This document shows positions 46,654 to 54,356 of a stretch of DNA of 64,000 nt, piece after piece (positions within the stretch are counted from its first letter, which is position 1; each line of letters opens with the position of its first letter). A program made the translations under genes and the position numbers. Source of the stretch: Bacteroides sp. (GTDB lineage: Bacteria > Bacteroidota > Bacteroidia > Bacteroidales > Muribaculaceae); contig JAAVDM010000034.1 of assembly GCA_014801815.1 (NCBI GenBank), forward strand, positions 98,591-162,590, read 5' to 3'. The notes beneath the pieces were generated by a model. It worked only from the letters and a program-made list of their open reading frames with translations. It was not told the DNA's origin and searched no databases.

Positions 46654-46707
46654 TAAGTAACTTTTAAAAATTAAACGATATATCGTTTAATTTTTAAAAG
46701 TTACTTA
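46654..46707. repeat. Minimal palindromic repeat: 54-bp perfect palindrome
   Basis: TAAGTAACTTTTAAAAATTA with the following ACGATA is followed directly by its exact complement, without a loop. The half site matches the left end of the elements at 15012 and 19467 at all but a few positions (AACTTTT in place of AGCTCTT). It lies between DUF5606 and the CDF gene and may act as a terminator. Confidence 0.85.
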
Positions 46708-46753
46708 TGACAAATCCTTACAGGATCTTCGACTGAACAGATTATCTCAAAGT

Positions 46754-47644
46754 ATGGAAACACGCGAGAAACAGATATACCGCATTACCCTTGTGGGAAG
46801 TGTGGTTAATGCAGTGCTTGTGGTGTTGAAATTCGTTGCCGGTGTTGCAGGACACAGTTCGGCAATGATAGCTGATGCCGTACATTCACTGTCTGATTTC
46901 GCAACCGATGTGGTTGTGATAGGTTTCGTGCGTGTAGCTTCCAAACCTGAAGATTCAGACCATGCTTACGGACATGGCAAGTATGAGACTCTGGCCTCAG
47001 TCATAGTAGGTATCATGCTTGTGGCTGTCGGTATCGGACTGGGAGTAGAGGGTGTGACGAAAACCATAGGATTCTTTAAGGGTGAGGAACTGGAGACACC
47101 AAACTGGTGGGCTTTGGGCGCGGCTTTTGTATCGGTGATTTCAAAGGAATGGCTTTACCACTATACGGCACATGAAGGCTCACGTCTTAATTCTCCGGCA
47201 CTGATATCAAATGCCTGGCATCATCGCAGCGATGCTTACACATCGTTGGCTACACTGGCAGGTGTAGCAGGCTCTGTGCTGTTAGGAGCACGCTGGAGGG
47301 TACTGGACCCGTTGGCTGCCACATTAGTGAGCGGTTTCATAGTATGGTCAGGGTGGGAGATGATAAAACCCGGACTTGATGAACTGCTGGAGAAATCACT
47401 GAGTCGTTCCGAACAGGAAGAATTAGGTCATATCATAGAAACTACTCCCGGAGTCAGGGCATATCACCATCTTCGTACCCGTCGGATAGGGCCTCACAGA
47501 GCTTTGTCAGTACACGCCAAGATGGATCCTGCTCTTACTTTGCTACAGGCACACGAGATAGCTACCGAGGTGGAATATCGTATCAGAGAGCGCTTCGGAG
47601 ACGATACTTATATAACTGTTCACATGGAGCCATATAAACAGTAA
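46754..47644 (+). CDS. Cation diffusion facilitator (CDF) metal exporter
   Basis: A 296-residue CDF protein exporting Zn2+, Fe2+ or Mn2+ in exchange for protons. Six membrane segments are predicted; metal-site motifs are MIADAVHSLSDFATD in segment 2 (Asp residues) and NAWHHRSDAYTSLA in segment 5 (HxxxD). The His-containing loop DHAYGHGKYET and the C-terminal cytoplasmic domain (from about residue 205) are complete. Metal choice cannot be read with confidence. Single gene, ending at a 37-bp inverted repeat. Confidence 0.92.
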   Translation: METREKQIYRITLVGSVVNAVLVVLKFVAGVAGHSSAMIADAVHSLSDFATDVVVIGFVRVASKPEDSDHAYGHGKYETLASVIVGIMLVAVGIGLGVEGVTKTIGFFKGEELETPNWWALGAAFVSVISKEWLYHYTAHEGSRLNSPALISNAWHHRSDAYTSLATLAGVAGSVLLGARWRVLDPLAATLVSGFIVWSGWEMIKPGLDELLEKSLSRSEQEELGHIIETTPGVRAYHHLRTRRIGPHRALSVHAKMDPALTLLQAHEIATEVEYRIRERFGDDTYITVHMEPYKQ

Positions 47645-47648
47645 GGCT

Positions 47649-47726
47649 ATCGTTAAATACTGAATAAGGCTCAGGCCGTATCTCTCAAAAGAGATACGGC
47701 CTGAGCCTTATTCAGTATTTAACGAT
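47649..47726. terminator. Bidirectional terminator with 37-bp perfect arms
   Basis: Arms start ATCGTTAAATACTGAATAAG and continue to TATCTCT; the right arm is the exact complement and the loop is CAAA. It separates two convergent genes, the CDF exporter and htpG. Confidence 0.88.
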
Positions 47727-47736
47727 ATTTACGATA

Positions 47737-49755
47737 TTAAAGAAGTTCTACCGAACGTCTGATAAAGTCGGTGAGTGCCTGACCCTTCAGAAGATTACTC
47801 TGAAGGAGAGCAAGGTCTATAATCTGTTTTACAACAGGCTGCTTGGCGGCATAGTCAGTGACTATACGCTGTTCTTCAGCACGCAAATCAGCGACTTTCT
47901 TCTCCAGTTCAGCAGTATCTGCACTCTGGTTATCCTTACGTGCGTCAGCTATCTCTTTGTTTGTAGACTCTATCTGCTCATGCAGGGGGGCTACTTGTGA
48001 ATCAAGAGCTACCGAAGCTTCGTCGATAACTTTACGTACTGCGGGCTGTTCGGTATTGACAACAAGTTCGTAGCTGTCGGGAAGCTGGCTATAGAAGCCA
48101 CCACCGGGCTGCATAGCGGCCATTTCCTTCATACGTCGCATGAATTCGTTCTGTGTCACTGTAGCAGGAGCCACGTTTGTGCCGAGAGCCTGGAATGCTA
48201 CAAGGAAGTTGGCATTATCTGAGGCCGGCAGCTGTGATGTGAAGACAGTCGTCATGATTTCGCTCTGCAGGGCAGACAGACCGTTATCTTTCTGTTCATC
48301 TTTGGCGATAAGTCGTTCAGGTATGTCTGCGTCGACACGTACGAAACGAGTCTTCTCAAGTTTGCTTTCGAGCAGACCTACAAGGTGTGAATCAAGCTGG
48401 CCTGTCATTACCAGAACATTATAACCTTTGTCTTCAGCAGCTTTGATGTAGGAATGCTGTGCAGCAGGGTCACTGGTATATATATAGATGACATTACCTT
48501 CCTTATCGGTCTGGGTAGGCTCTACAAGCTGACGGTACTGTTCAAGAGTGTAGTAGCTGTTCTGTGTGTCTTTGAAAAGGAAGAACTTGCGGGCGGCTTC
48601 GAAGAATTTTTCATCTGTCAGCATACCGTAAGCTATAAAGACTTCGATATCGTCCCATTTCTCCTCAAAAGCCTTGCGGTCATCAGTAAGCATCTTGGCG
48701 AGCTTTTCAGCCACCTTCTTAGTGATGTAGCTTGAAATTTTCTTGACCTGAGTATCGGCCTGCAGATAGCTTCGGCTGACGTTCAGAGGTATGTCAGGAG
48801 AATCGATAACACCCTGCATGAGGGTCATGAACTCGGGTACTACACCCTCGACCTGATCTGTGACATAAACCTGATTGGAGTACAGCTGTATCCGATTGCG
48901 CTGCAGATCAATGTTGCTCTTCACCTTGGGGAAATAAAGGATACCTGTCAGAGTGAAGGGATAATCAACGTTGAGGTGTATCCAGAACATAGGGTCTTCC
49001 ATACCTGGCATCAGCTCGTGATAGAAACGCAGATAGTCCTCATCAGTCAGCTCTGAAGGTTTCTTGGTCCAAAGAGGTTCGGTAGCATTGACTACTTTGT
49101 CACGGTCGGTATCGACATACTTACCGTCTTTCCACTCCTGTTCCTTGCCAGAAATAACAGGTACGGGGAGGAAGCGGCAATATTTCTTCAATAGTGTGTC
49201 AATACGAGCCTGTTCGAGATACTCTTTATTCTCATCATCGATGTAGAGGATGATATCCGTACCACGACGGTCTTTTTCGATTTCGTGCATCTCATATTCA
49301 GGACTTCCGTCACAGGTCCATTCTACAGCTTTGGCACCCTCCTTGTAAGATAACGAGCGGATAACCACTTTCTTTGACACCATAAAAGCCGAGTAGAAAC
49401 CGAGACCGAAGTGGCCTATGATAGAATTGGCAGTGTCTTTGTATTTAGCCAAGAACTCTTCGGCACCCGAAAAAGCTATCTGATTGATGTATTTTTCAAT
49501 ATCCTCGGCGTTCATACCAATGCCATGATCACTTACAGTAAGTGTTCCGGCTTCTTTGTCGATAGAAACGCGGACGTCCATCACACCGAGGTCACCCTTG
49601 TACTCTCCGAACGATGAAAGGGTTTTAAGTTTCTGCGTAGCGTCAATAGCGTTGCTGACCAGCTCACGCAGGAATATCTCATTGTCTGAATAAAGGAATT
49701 TCTTGATTACGGGGAAAATGTTTTCAGTTGTAACCCCGATTTTGCCTGTAGCCAT
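47737..49755 (-). CDS. htpG: Molecular chaperone HtpG (Hsp90)
   Basis: A 672-residue Hsp90. The N-terminal ATPase domain shows NEIFLRELVSNAIDATQKL, SDHGIGMNAEDIEKYINQIAFSG and GHFGLGFYSAFMVS (GxxGxG lid). Middle and C-terminal dimer domains follow, with a long coiled segment near 590-650. In the N-box, SNAIDA replaces the common SNASDA, a change frequent in Bacteroidetes. No consensus promoter was found in the 178 bp upstream, where a hairpin terminates the neighbouring gene. Confidence 0.96.
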   Translation of the reverse strand: MATGKIGVTTENIFPVIKKFLYSDNEIFLRELVSNAIDATQKLKTLSSFGEYKGDLGVMDVRVSIDKEAGTLTVSDHGIGMNAEDIEKYINQIAFSGAEEFLAKYKDTANSIIGHFGLGFYSAFMVSKKVVIRSLSYKEGAKAVEWTCDGSPEYEMHEIEKDRRGTDIILYIDDENKEYLEQARIDTLLKKYCRFLPVPVISGKEQEWKDGKYVDTDRDKVVNATEPLWTKKPSELTDEDYLRFYHELMPGMEDPMFWIHLNVDYPFTLTGILYFPKVKSNIDLQRNRIQLYSNQVYVTDQVEGVVPEFMTLMQGVIDSPDIPLNVSRSYLQADTQVKKISSYITKKVAEKLAKMLTDDRKAFEEKWDDIEVFIAYGMLTDEKFFEAARKFFLFKDTQNSYYTLEQYRQLVEPTQTDKEGNVIYIYTSDPAAQHSYIKAAEDKGYNVLVMTGQLDSHLVGLLESKLEKTRFVRVDADIPERLIAKDEQKDNGLSALQSEIMTTVFTSQLPASDNANFLVAFQALGTNVAPATVTQNEFMRRMKEMAAMQPGGGFYSQLPDSYELVVNTEQPAVRKVIDEASVALDSQVAPLHEQIESTNKEIADARKDNQSADTAELEKKVADLRAEEQRIVTDYAAKQPVVKQIIDLALLQSNLLKGQALTDFIRRSVELL

Positions 49756-49877
49756 ATAATATTATGTGTTTTTATTAAGTCTTTTTCAGTACTGACGGCG
49801 GTTTCAAGCCGTCTGTTCGTTAATACTTCACAAACCGTGCCAAACCGGTCCGTCGTGCTTTCAATATATACAACAAA

Positions 49878-49910
49878 CGGGCGTGGCCTACGGTTTGTAG
49901 GCTACGCCCG
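49878..49910 (-). terminator. Terminator after the LolC/E-type permease
   Basis: CGGGCGTGGCCTAC and GTAGGCTACGCCCG form a 14-bp stem with one mismatch and a GGTTT loop, 24 bp after the stop codon. The T-tract is weak. Confidence 0.7.
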
Positions 49911-49933
49911 CGGAATAATGACGGAGTTTAAAA

Positions 49934-51172
49934 TTAGCGTGACATTGTCTCTGTAGGTGAAATACGGGCTACGAAAGAGGACGGTACAAGCAGAACAAGG
50001 GCCGCTATTATAAAAGTAGCGATATTCAGTATCAGAATTTCAGGCCAGTTTATACTTACAGGCACATAGTCTATATAATATGACTCAGGGTCAAGGGGAA
50101 TCAGATGTGCCGCGTGCTGTATCCATAGCAGCACACCCATAAGTAATGTGCCGGCAGCCATGCCTGTCAGCGATACACGCAAAGTAAGATATATGAATAT
50201 GGCTCTTAGTTTACGGTCGGGGCAACCTAATGCTTTCATTAGGCCGATGAAACTTTTTTTGTCAAGTATTATAATCAGCATACCCGATACGAGAGTGACA
50301 CATGCTACAACTGTCATAAGTACGATAATGACGATGACATTGGTGTCAAGAAGCGACAGCCATCGGAAGTAACCGGCACCCTGATTGACTGCGTTGTCGA
50401 CACGGTAGTGACGGTACAGGCGGCCGTCGGCAAGTGCGTGCAGCAGTGATTCGCGCAGACCGGTTGTGGCAGGCTGAACCTGGGTGAAGTCGTGGAGTGT
50501 GACTTGCAGCGATGTGCCTTGTGTGGAGTCCAGAGCACCTACCTGCTGAAGCAGCGGAAGCGAACCATAGATGAGCACGTTATCATACGAGTCAAAGTGA
50601 GTGTTGAATATTGCGGCTATTTCGAGCCGTCTTACTCGCACGTCGTCAGTGATGAAATAGGTATCGATATGATCGCCTGTCGACAGCCCGAGCTGACGGG
50701 CTACTATGCGCGATATTACTGTCTTATTGTTGTTGGCAGGGTCTGTGAAGTCGGGTAGAGTGCCTTCGTCGATATGTGCGCCGATAAAGGTTGACATGGC
50801 AGGGTCGGCAAGCGATTTGAGATAAACGCCTTTGAAGTCATCGGGAGTCTTGAGTACGGCCGGTGCCATAGCTTGGAGTGAGTAGGTGGCTATGTCGGGT
50901 TGTTCGTCGAGTACGGCACGGAGTGTCGGAGTTAGAGTGATAACGTTGTCATCGCGATCGGACATACGTTCGGCATAGATCGATATGTGGGAGTTGAAAC
51001 CGATAACACGGTCGGTTATCTCTTTCTTGAAACCCTGCACTACAGCTATCGAGGCCATCATGACGGCTACGGACAAAGCTACCGCTACTGTGGCTACACG
51101 TACGGCCGGCGAGCTGCGCCGGCCACCTGCCGCCAAGCTCAGGCGGCGTGCTATGAAAAGAGCGAGATTCAT
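49934..51172 (-). CDS. LolC/E-type ABC transporter permease (FtsX family)
   Basis: A 412-residue inner-membrane protein of the lipoprotein-releasing LolC/LolE type. One segment near the N-terminus (VRVATVAVALSVAVMMASIAVVQGFKKEI) is followed by a periplasmic MacB-like domain (about 55-265) and three C-terminal segments, the first being VIVIIVLMTVVACVTLVSGMLIIILD, followed by FIGLMKALGCPDRKLRAIFI, the FtsX coupling helix. With an ATPase not encoded here it would move lipoproteins to the outer membrane. The ATG at 51172 (MNLALFIARRLS) is preferred because of the membrane topology. Confidence 0.88.
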   Translation of the reverse strand: MNLALFIARRLSLAAGGRRSSPAVRVATVAVALSVAVMMASIAVVQGFKKEITDRVIGFNSHISIYAERMSDRDDNVITLTPTLRAVLDEQPDIATYSLQAMAPAVLKTPDDFKGVYLKSLADPAMSTFIGAHIDEGTLPDFTDPANNNKTVISRIVARQLGLSTGDHIDTYFITDDVRVRRLEIAAIFNTHFDSYDNVLIYGSLPLLQQVGALDSTQGTSLQVTLHDFTQVQPATTGLRESLLHALADGRLYRHYRVDNAVNQGAGYFRWLSLLDTNVIVIIVLMTVVACVTLVSGMLIIILDKKSFIGLMKALGCPDRKLRAIFIYLTLRVSLTGMAAGTLLMGVLLWIQHAAHLIPLDPESYYIDYVPVSINWPEILILNIATFIIAALVLLVPSSFVARISPTETMSR

Positions 51173-51213
51173 CAGATAGTGAATGAGGTGGGATATTACC
51201 GGGAGAGACCGTA

Positions 51214-51221
51214 CAAAAGTA
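51214..51221 (-). promoter_or_regulatory. -7 box for the LolC/E-type gene
   Basis: TACTTTTG on the minus strand lies 41 bp before the ATG. The position 20 bp upstream has TTTA rather than TTTG. Confidence 0.5.
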
Positions 51222-51273
51222 CAAAAATAAATCCGAATGGGTAAACGAGGAAGCTGATTAAGAGGGATTGGCA

Positions 51274-51299
51274 GAGCCGGGGACAAAAGGCTGACGCTG
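51274..51299 (+). repeat. GAGACAAAAGGCT-type hairpin element, copy C
   Basis: GAGCCGGGGACAAAAGGCTG followed by ACGCTG. The AGCC/GGCT pairing is kept while the loop differs from copies A and B by one base. It lies about 100 bp upstream of the permease start. Confidence 0.55.
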
Positions 51300-51430
51300 T
51301 GTGGGCGGAGCGAGAGGCAGGTGTGGAAGAGTCGGGATGAGAAGAGGGTAATGTTAAGAGGTGTTTAAGATGTTAAAATGCTGTTGATGTAGCCAACCAT
51401 TGTGTAGCTCGGGCGTTCTACTTATACAAA

Positions 51431-51471
51431 AAGCAATACGGATAACACATACAGATAAGCAATATGGATAA
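51431..51471. repeat. Direct repeat AAGCAATA(C/T)GGATAA
   Basis: Two 15-bp copies (51431-51445 and 51457-51471) differ by one base and are spaced 26 bp start to start. They are in the gene-free 475-bp region before the integrase and could be recombination-protein sites or part of the attachment site. Confidence 0.55.
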
Positions 51472-51545
51472 GTATCCGGTGGTTCGTGAGAATAGCCGTG
51501 TATGAGATTAAGTTCAGTTAGATATAGTTTATAGTGGAATCGTGA

Positions 51546-51575
51546 GAGAGGCGTTAATATAACGCCTCTCTTTTG
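51546..51575. terminator. Terminator between integrase and host DNA
   Basis: GAGAGGCGTTA and TAACGCCTCTC form an 11-bp perfect stem with an ATA loop, followed by TTTTG on the plus strand and a short T-rich stretch on the other. Confidence 0.75.
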
Positions 51576-51690
51576 TGTATATCAGTATTTTACGAGTTAA
51601 ATAGCTGAGATATATATTTATAACGAAATTTTGGCAAAGTGAATCAAAGTGAAGGTAAATGTAGGGGAAAGAATTTAACGGAAGCACTTT

Positions 51691-51752
51691 TGACACACTC
51701 ACGGACACACCAGTTGCACACTTTATGACACACTCGATACCTGTTGACACAC
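51691..51752. repeat. Cluster of TGACACAC sites, likely integrase arm sites
   Basis: TGACACAC occurs at 51691, 51726 and 51745, with variants GACACAC at 51704 and TGCACAC at 51715. All five point the same way within 62 bp, immediately next to the integrase stop. Tyrosine integrases of temperate phages bind such short arm-type repeats beside attP, so this is probably the P or P' arm. Confidence 0.6.
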
Positions 51753-51761
51753 CGGCGTTAA

Positions 51762-53057
51762 TCATTTCTGTTCCGGGTTAGTATATGGATTGTCTCCGGA
51801 GGCGTTAAAACGGGCCATTGCTTTAGCCCGGAGTGTGTCGGCTATCTCAATATAAGGCCGCATTGAAGCGTATTCGGTATGGCCTGTCCAGCGCATGACT
51901 ATGTGTACCGGTATGCCCAGAGCCAAAGCATTGCATACAAACGTCCTTCGGGCGCAGTGGGTGGTCAGGAGAGTGTATTTAGGCAGATTGTAGTCAATAC
52001 GCTCGCTGCCGTAATACTGGCTTGACAACACGGAGGTCTTGAGCCCTATCGAGGCACCTATGACTTTGAGCAGATGGTTAAGCCTGTTATTGGTTATACG
52101 TGGCAGTGCGTATTCGCTGTCATCGTCGTGGTATTTGTCGAGCACCCGGCGCGAATGATCGTTAAGCTCGATGCGCAGCGGAGTGGCTGTCTTGACAGTC
52201 ACGACCTCAAAGTATGTATCATGCACCGACGATTTGAGCAGGGCGGCGGCGTCCGAATAACGCAGACCGGTAAAGCAGCAAAAAAGAAAAAAGTCAGCAG
52301 CCCGCTCCAGCTCGGTTCCGGCGCCGAAGTCAGCTGCCTCGAGCCTCATCAGCTCCGGCCACTCCAAAAATATAACGGGACGGTCTATGGTCTTAACCTC
52401 CGGCATAGCATCCCGCCATGTCGCTTCGGTAATATAACCCTGTTTGGTTGCCCACATAAAAAACCATTTGACGATACGGAGATATTTAACGACTGTGGCG
52501 TTACTGTATCCGGTACCGCCTCTTGCAAATGTCTTTTTTGACAGCTTATGTGTCTCCATGTAGGAGACAAGCTCGCTCATCAGCGTCGGAGTGACAGCGG
52601 CAAAGGTAAGCGTCGGCCGGAACTCTTTGAGCAGAGCTCCTACACTGCGTACACTTTTGACCGTGTTAGGCTCCCAGTGTTTGACAGTCTCGCCGTGCCG
52701 CACGAAGGCATCGTAAGCTGACCATATATCCTCTTTTGTAGTCTTGTCATTAAGGGCAGCTTTGAGATCTTTCGGCACCGGTACCTTATTAGACATTTCA
52801 AACATATAAAATACCTCTCCGACTTTTGCCTCAAGATTGTCAAGTGCCTTATTGATTGTTGTAGCGGGCAGCTTTTGCGATCCGTGTGTCGAGTTCTGGC
52901 GGCAGCGCCGGCCATCCCATTTCGGTCGGCCCTTATCGTCGCTCCTATCCACCTCATAACCGACCCACAACAATAGACGGTGGTCAGCCCAGCGGATCTG
53001 CATACGTAGCCAGGAGTCTTTAAACTGATAATTGATATTGCGCTTTATAGGTGTCAT
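51762..53057 (-). CDS. Tyrosine recombinase / phage integrase
   Basis: A 431-residue integrase. N-terminal arm-binding part (1-100), SAM-like core-binding domain (about 108-215) and the catalytic domain. Catalytic residues are Arg266 (FTGLRYSD), Lys289 region, His367 and Arg370/371 (THCARRTF), His393 (WTGHTEYASM) and the nucleophile Tyr402 (MRPYI). It would insert and, with help, excise the phage. It is the outermost gene of the element, 50 bp downstream of the orphan antitoxin gene, with which it is probably cotranscribed. No clear promoter motif is present just upstream. Confidence 0.93.
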   Translation of the reverse strand: MTPIKRNINYQFKDSWLRMQIRWADHRLLLWVGYEVDRSDDKGRPKWDGRRCRQNSTHGSQKLPATTINKALDNLEAKVGEVFYMFEMSNKVPVPKDLKAALNDKTTKEDIWSAYDAFVRHGETVKHWEPNTVKSVRSVGALLKEFRPTLTFAAVTPTLMSELVSYMETHKLSKKTFARGGTGYSNATVVKYLRIVKWFFMWATKQGYITEATWRDAMPEVKTIDRPVIFLEWPELMRLEAADFGAGTELERAADFFLFCCFTGLRYSDAAALLKSSVHDTYFEVVTVKTATPLRIELNDHSRRVLDKYHDDDSEYALPRITNNRLNHLLKVIGASIGLKTSVLSSQYYGSERIDYNLPKYTLLTTHCARRTFVCNALALGIPVHIVMRWTGHTEYASMRPYIEIADTLRAKAMARFNASGDNPYTNPEQK

Positions 53058-53107
53058 CGTAGTACATCATCTATTCCTCGGCTCAAATTTGATTGTATAC
53101 ATTAGTA

Positions 53108-53359
53108 TCAGAGAGAATCAAGAAAAGAGTCGAGTTCTTCCCGGGTGCGACACGATATGCAACGGCCTTCCTGGCATGCTTGCCGGGCTTCATCTATACG
53201 TTTTTGTAATTCTGGGGTTATCATCAAATCTTCCTCACCTACGCTTGTAAGTGTGTATATACGGTTCTTACGGCGGATAAGGACAGTTTCGCCTCTGTCT
53301 GCTCGATCAAATGAAGCAGCCAGATTATTTCGGTAATCTCTTACTGATAGTGCTTCCAT
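53108..53359 (-). CDS. Orphan Phd/YefM-type antitoxin
   Basis: An 83-residue protein. Its N-terminal half, MEALSVRDYRNNLAASFDRADRGETVLIRRK, is the Phd/YefM DNA-binding fold; the tail PELQKRIDEARQACQEGRC, then TREELDSFLDSL, is the usual toxin-wrapping helix of Bacteroides members. No RelE, Doc or ParE-like toxin is adjacent: the next gene downstream is the integrase. It may therefore act as a transcription regulator of itself and the integrase. A palindromic operator candidate lies 35 bp upstream. Confidence 0.82.
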   Translation of the reverse strand: MEALSVRDYRNNLAASFDRADRGETVLIRRKNRIYTLTSVGEEDLMITPELQKRIDEARQACQEGRCISCRTREELDSFLDSL

Positions 53360-53393
53360 AATGTGTTTCGGTTTAAATACTTTTTAATAAAAC

Positions 53394-53427
53394 GTTTTTT
53401 GTGTACAAAAAAGTGTACACAAAAAAC
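53394..53427. promoter_or_regulatory. Palindromic operator before the antitoxin-integrase genes
   Basis: Arms GTTTTTTGTGTAC and GTACACAAAAAAC (13 bp, perfect) are separated by 8 bp. Phd/YefM dimers bind short palindromes in their own promoter, often with GTGTAC-like cores, so autoregulation is likely. Confidence 0.6.
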
Positions 53428-53447
53428 AATTATTTGAGTTTATTTAA

Positions 53448-53610
53448 TTAGCTTATGCAATTGCATAGCATGTTTTTTAGGAGTGTTTTTTGTTAATCGG
53501 TGTGTAATTAATCAAAATTTAATTACCGGATTAATTAATAATCAGGGTAAATTTTAGGTGATTTAAGATGTTGATTGTCAAATTAAAAAAATTAGCTTAT
53601 GCAATTGCAT
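53448..53610. repeat. Pair of ATTAGCTTATGCAATTGCAT direct repeats in AT-rich DNA
   Basis: The 20-bp sequence occurs at 53448-53467 and 53591-53610. Each copy contains the perfect palindrome ATGCAATTGCAT. The surrounding 53360-53755 stretch is very AT-rich and holds no gene, only the operator and the promoter at 53730. It could be a regulatory, replication or recombination-accessory region. Confidence 0.6.
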
Positions 53611-53729
53611 TGCAGGTGCATTGCTATATATAATATAAGATATAATATATTAATATAAAGAAGAAGTATATAAGAAGAAATATCCTCCTTCGCCTCCTTC
53701 TTTTTTAGAAAGATTATTTTTTAATTCAT

Positions 53730-53737
53730 TATCTTTG
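53730..53737 (+). promoter_or_regulatory. -7 box for the small membrane gene
   Basis: TATCTTTG lies 19 bp before the ATG at 53756. This short distance rules out an in-frame ATG at 53735 as the start. Confidence 0.6.
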
Positions 53738-53755
53738 CGGAAAAATAATAAAGTT

Positions 53756-53944
53756 ATGAAAGTTACTAAATGTTTGTTGTGGTCGGCACCGCATGTGTTT
53801 ATGCTTCTGCTTATAGCTCCCATTGTGGAGAAAGCTATTTCAGATGAATCATGGCGTTGCTGGGTGGCTGTCGTCGCGGTAGGGTATACCATAGAAGTAG
53901 TCTATGCCCTGGTGTGGTATGGTTGGAAGAAGGGGTATATATAA
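53756..53944 (+). CDS. Small membrane protein of the prophage
   Basis: A 62-residue protein with two hydrophobic stretches: APHVFMLLLIAPIVEKAI (about 11-28) and WVAVVAVGYTIEVVYALVWYGW (about 36-57), ending in Lys-Lys. It has no recognisable family. The only plus-strand gene between integrase and repressor, it has its own -7 box, so it may be expressed in the lysogen. Its stop abuts that of the convergent small gene at 53945. Confidence 0.6.
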   Translation: MKVTKCLLWSAPHVFMLLLIAPIVEKAISDESWRCWVAVVAVGYTIEVVYALVWYGWKKGYI

Positions 53945-54127
53945 TTACTTCTCATATTTTCCAAATTCATATCCTAATACCAGGGTAATTACTGGCGTGA
54001 CAATCTCCCAGATGACATTTAAATCGCCGGTTATATCCGGTACCTTATTTTCACAATCTCTGAAGCACCAGTAGTTGACGATTACAAAAATAGAAACGAT
54101 GAATCCAATGGCAAAACAGACTATCAA
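53945..54127 (-). CDS. Small membrane protein, start unclear, possibly frameshifted
   Basis: A 60-residue frame with two hydrophobic stretches (VCFAIGFIVSIFVIVNYW and VIWEIVTPVITLVLGYEFG). The only usual start in frame is a TTG at 54127, in the middle of the first hydrophobic segment. The open frame extends upstream to 54199 without an ATG, while a different frame has an ATG at 54237 (MLSKLHLNVTTNRV) behind a -7-like TAACTTTA box. A one-base change near GGGTGG would join them into a protein of about 97 residues. Confidence 0.4.
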   Translation of the reverse strand: MIVCFAIGFIVSIFVIVNYWCFRDCENKVPDITGDLNVIWEIVTPVITLVLGYEFGKYEK

Positions 54128-54316
54128 TACAATGGTAGCGATAGAATGTTTAGCGTTGCTTCCTGTGCCTATGATGTTGGTAATTGAACCTCTACCACCC
54201 TATTAGTAGTTACATTTAAATGTAGCTTACTTAACATTGCGTCCTAAAGTTAGCAAATTAATATTGATATTTAGTGGTTAACATCTGGTTTTAAGAAGGA
54301 GAAAGTATCGCCAGAA

Positions 54317-54342
54317 GGTCGGAGACAAAAGGTTGGTGCCGG
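54317..54342 (+). repeat. GAGACAAAAGG element, copy D (phage)
   Basis: GGTCGGAGACAAAAGGTTGG followed by TGCCGG. The loop is kept and the stem is altered. It shares the tail GGTGCCGGAAGA with copy E. Confidence 0.5.
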
Positions 54343-54356
54343 AAGAAGTGAGAACC

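Noticed and set aside
25355..51299. GAGACAAAAGGCT elements as ordinary -33 promoter boxes
   Set aside because: The minus strand shows TTTTGTC, which could be a -33 box, but no TAnnTTTG follows at about 20 bp in copies A, B or C.
51172..51762. tRNA gene as the phage attachment site
   Set aside because: No cloverleaf, no TTCGA-type arm and no CCA end could be found in this gap.
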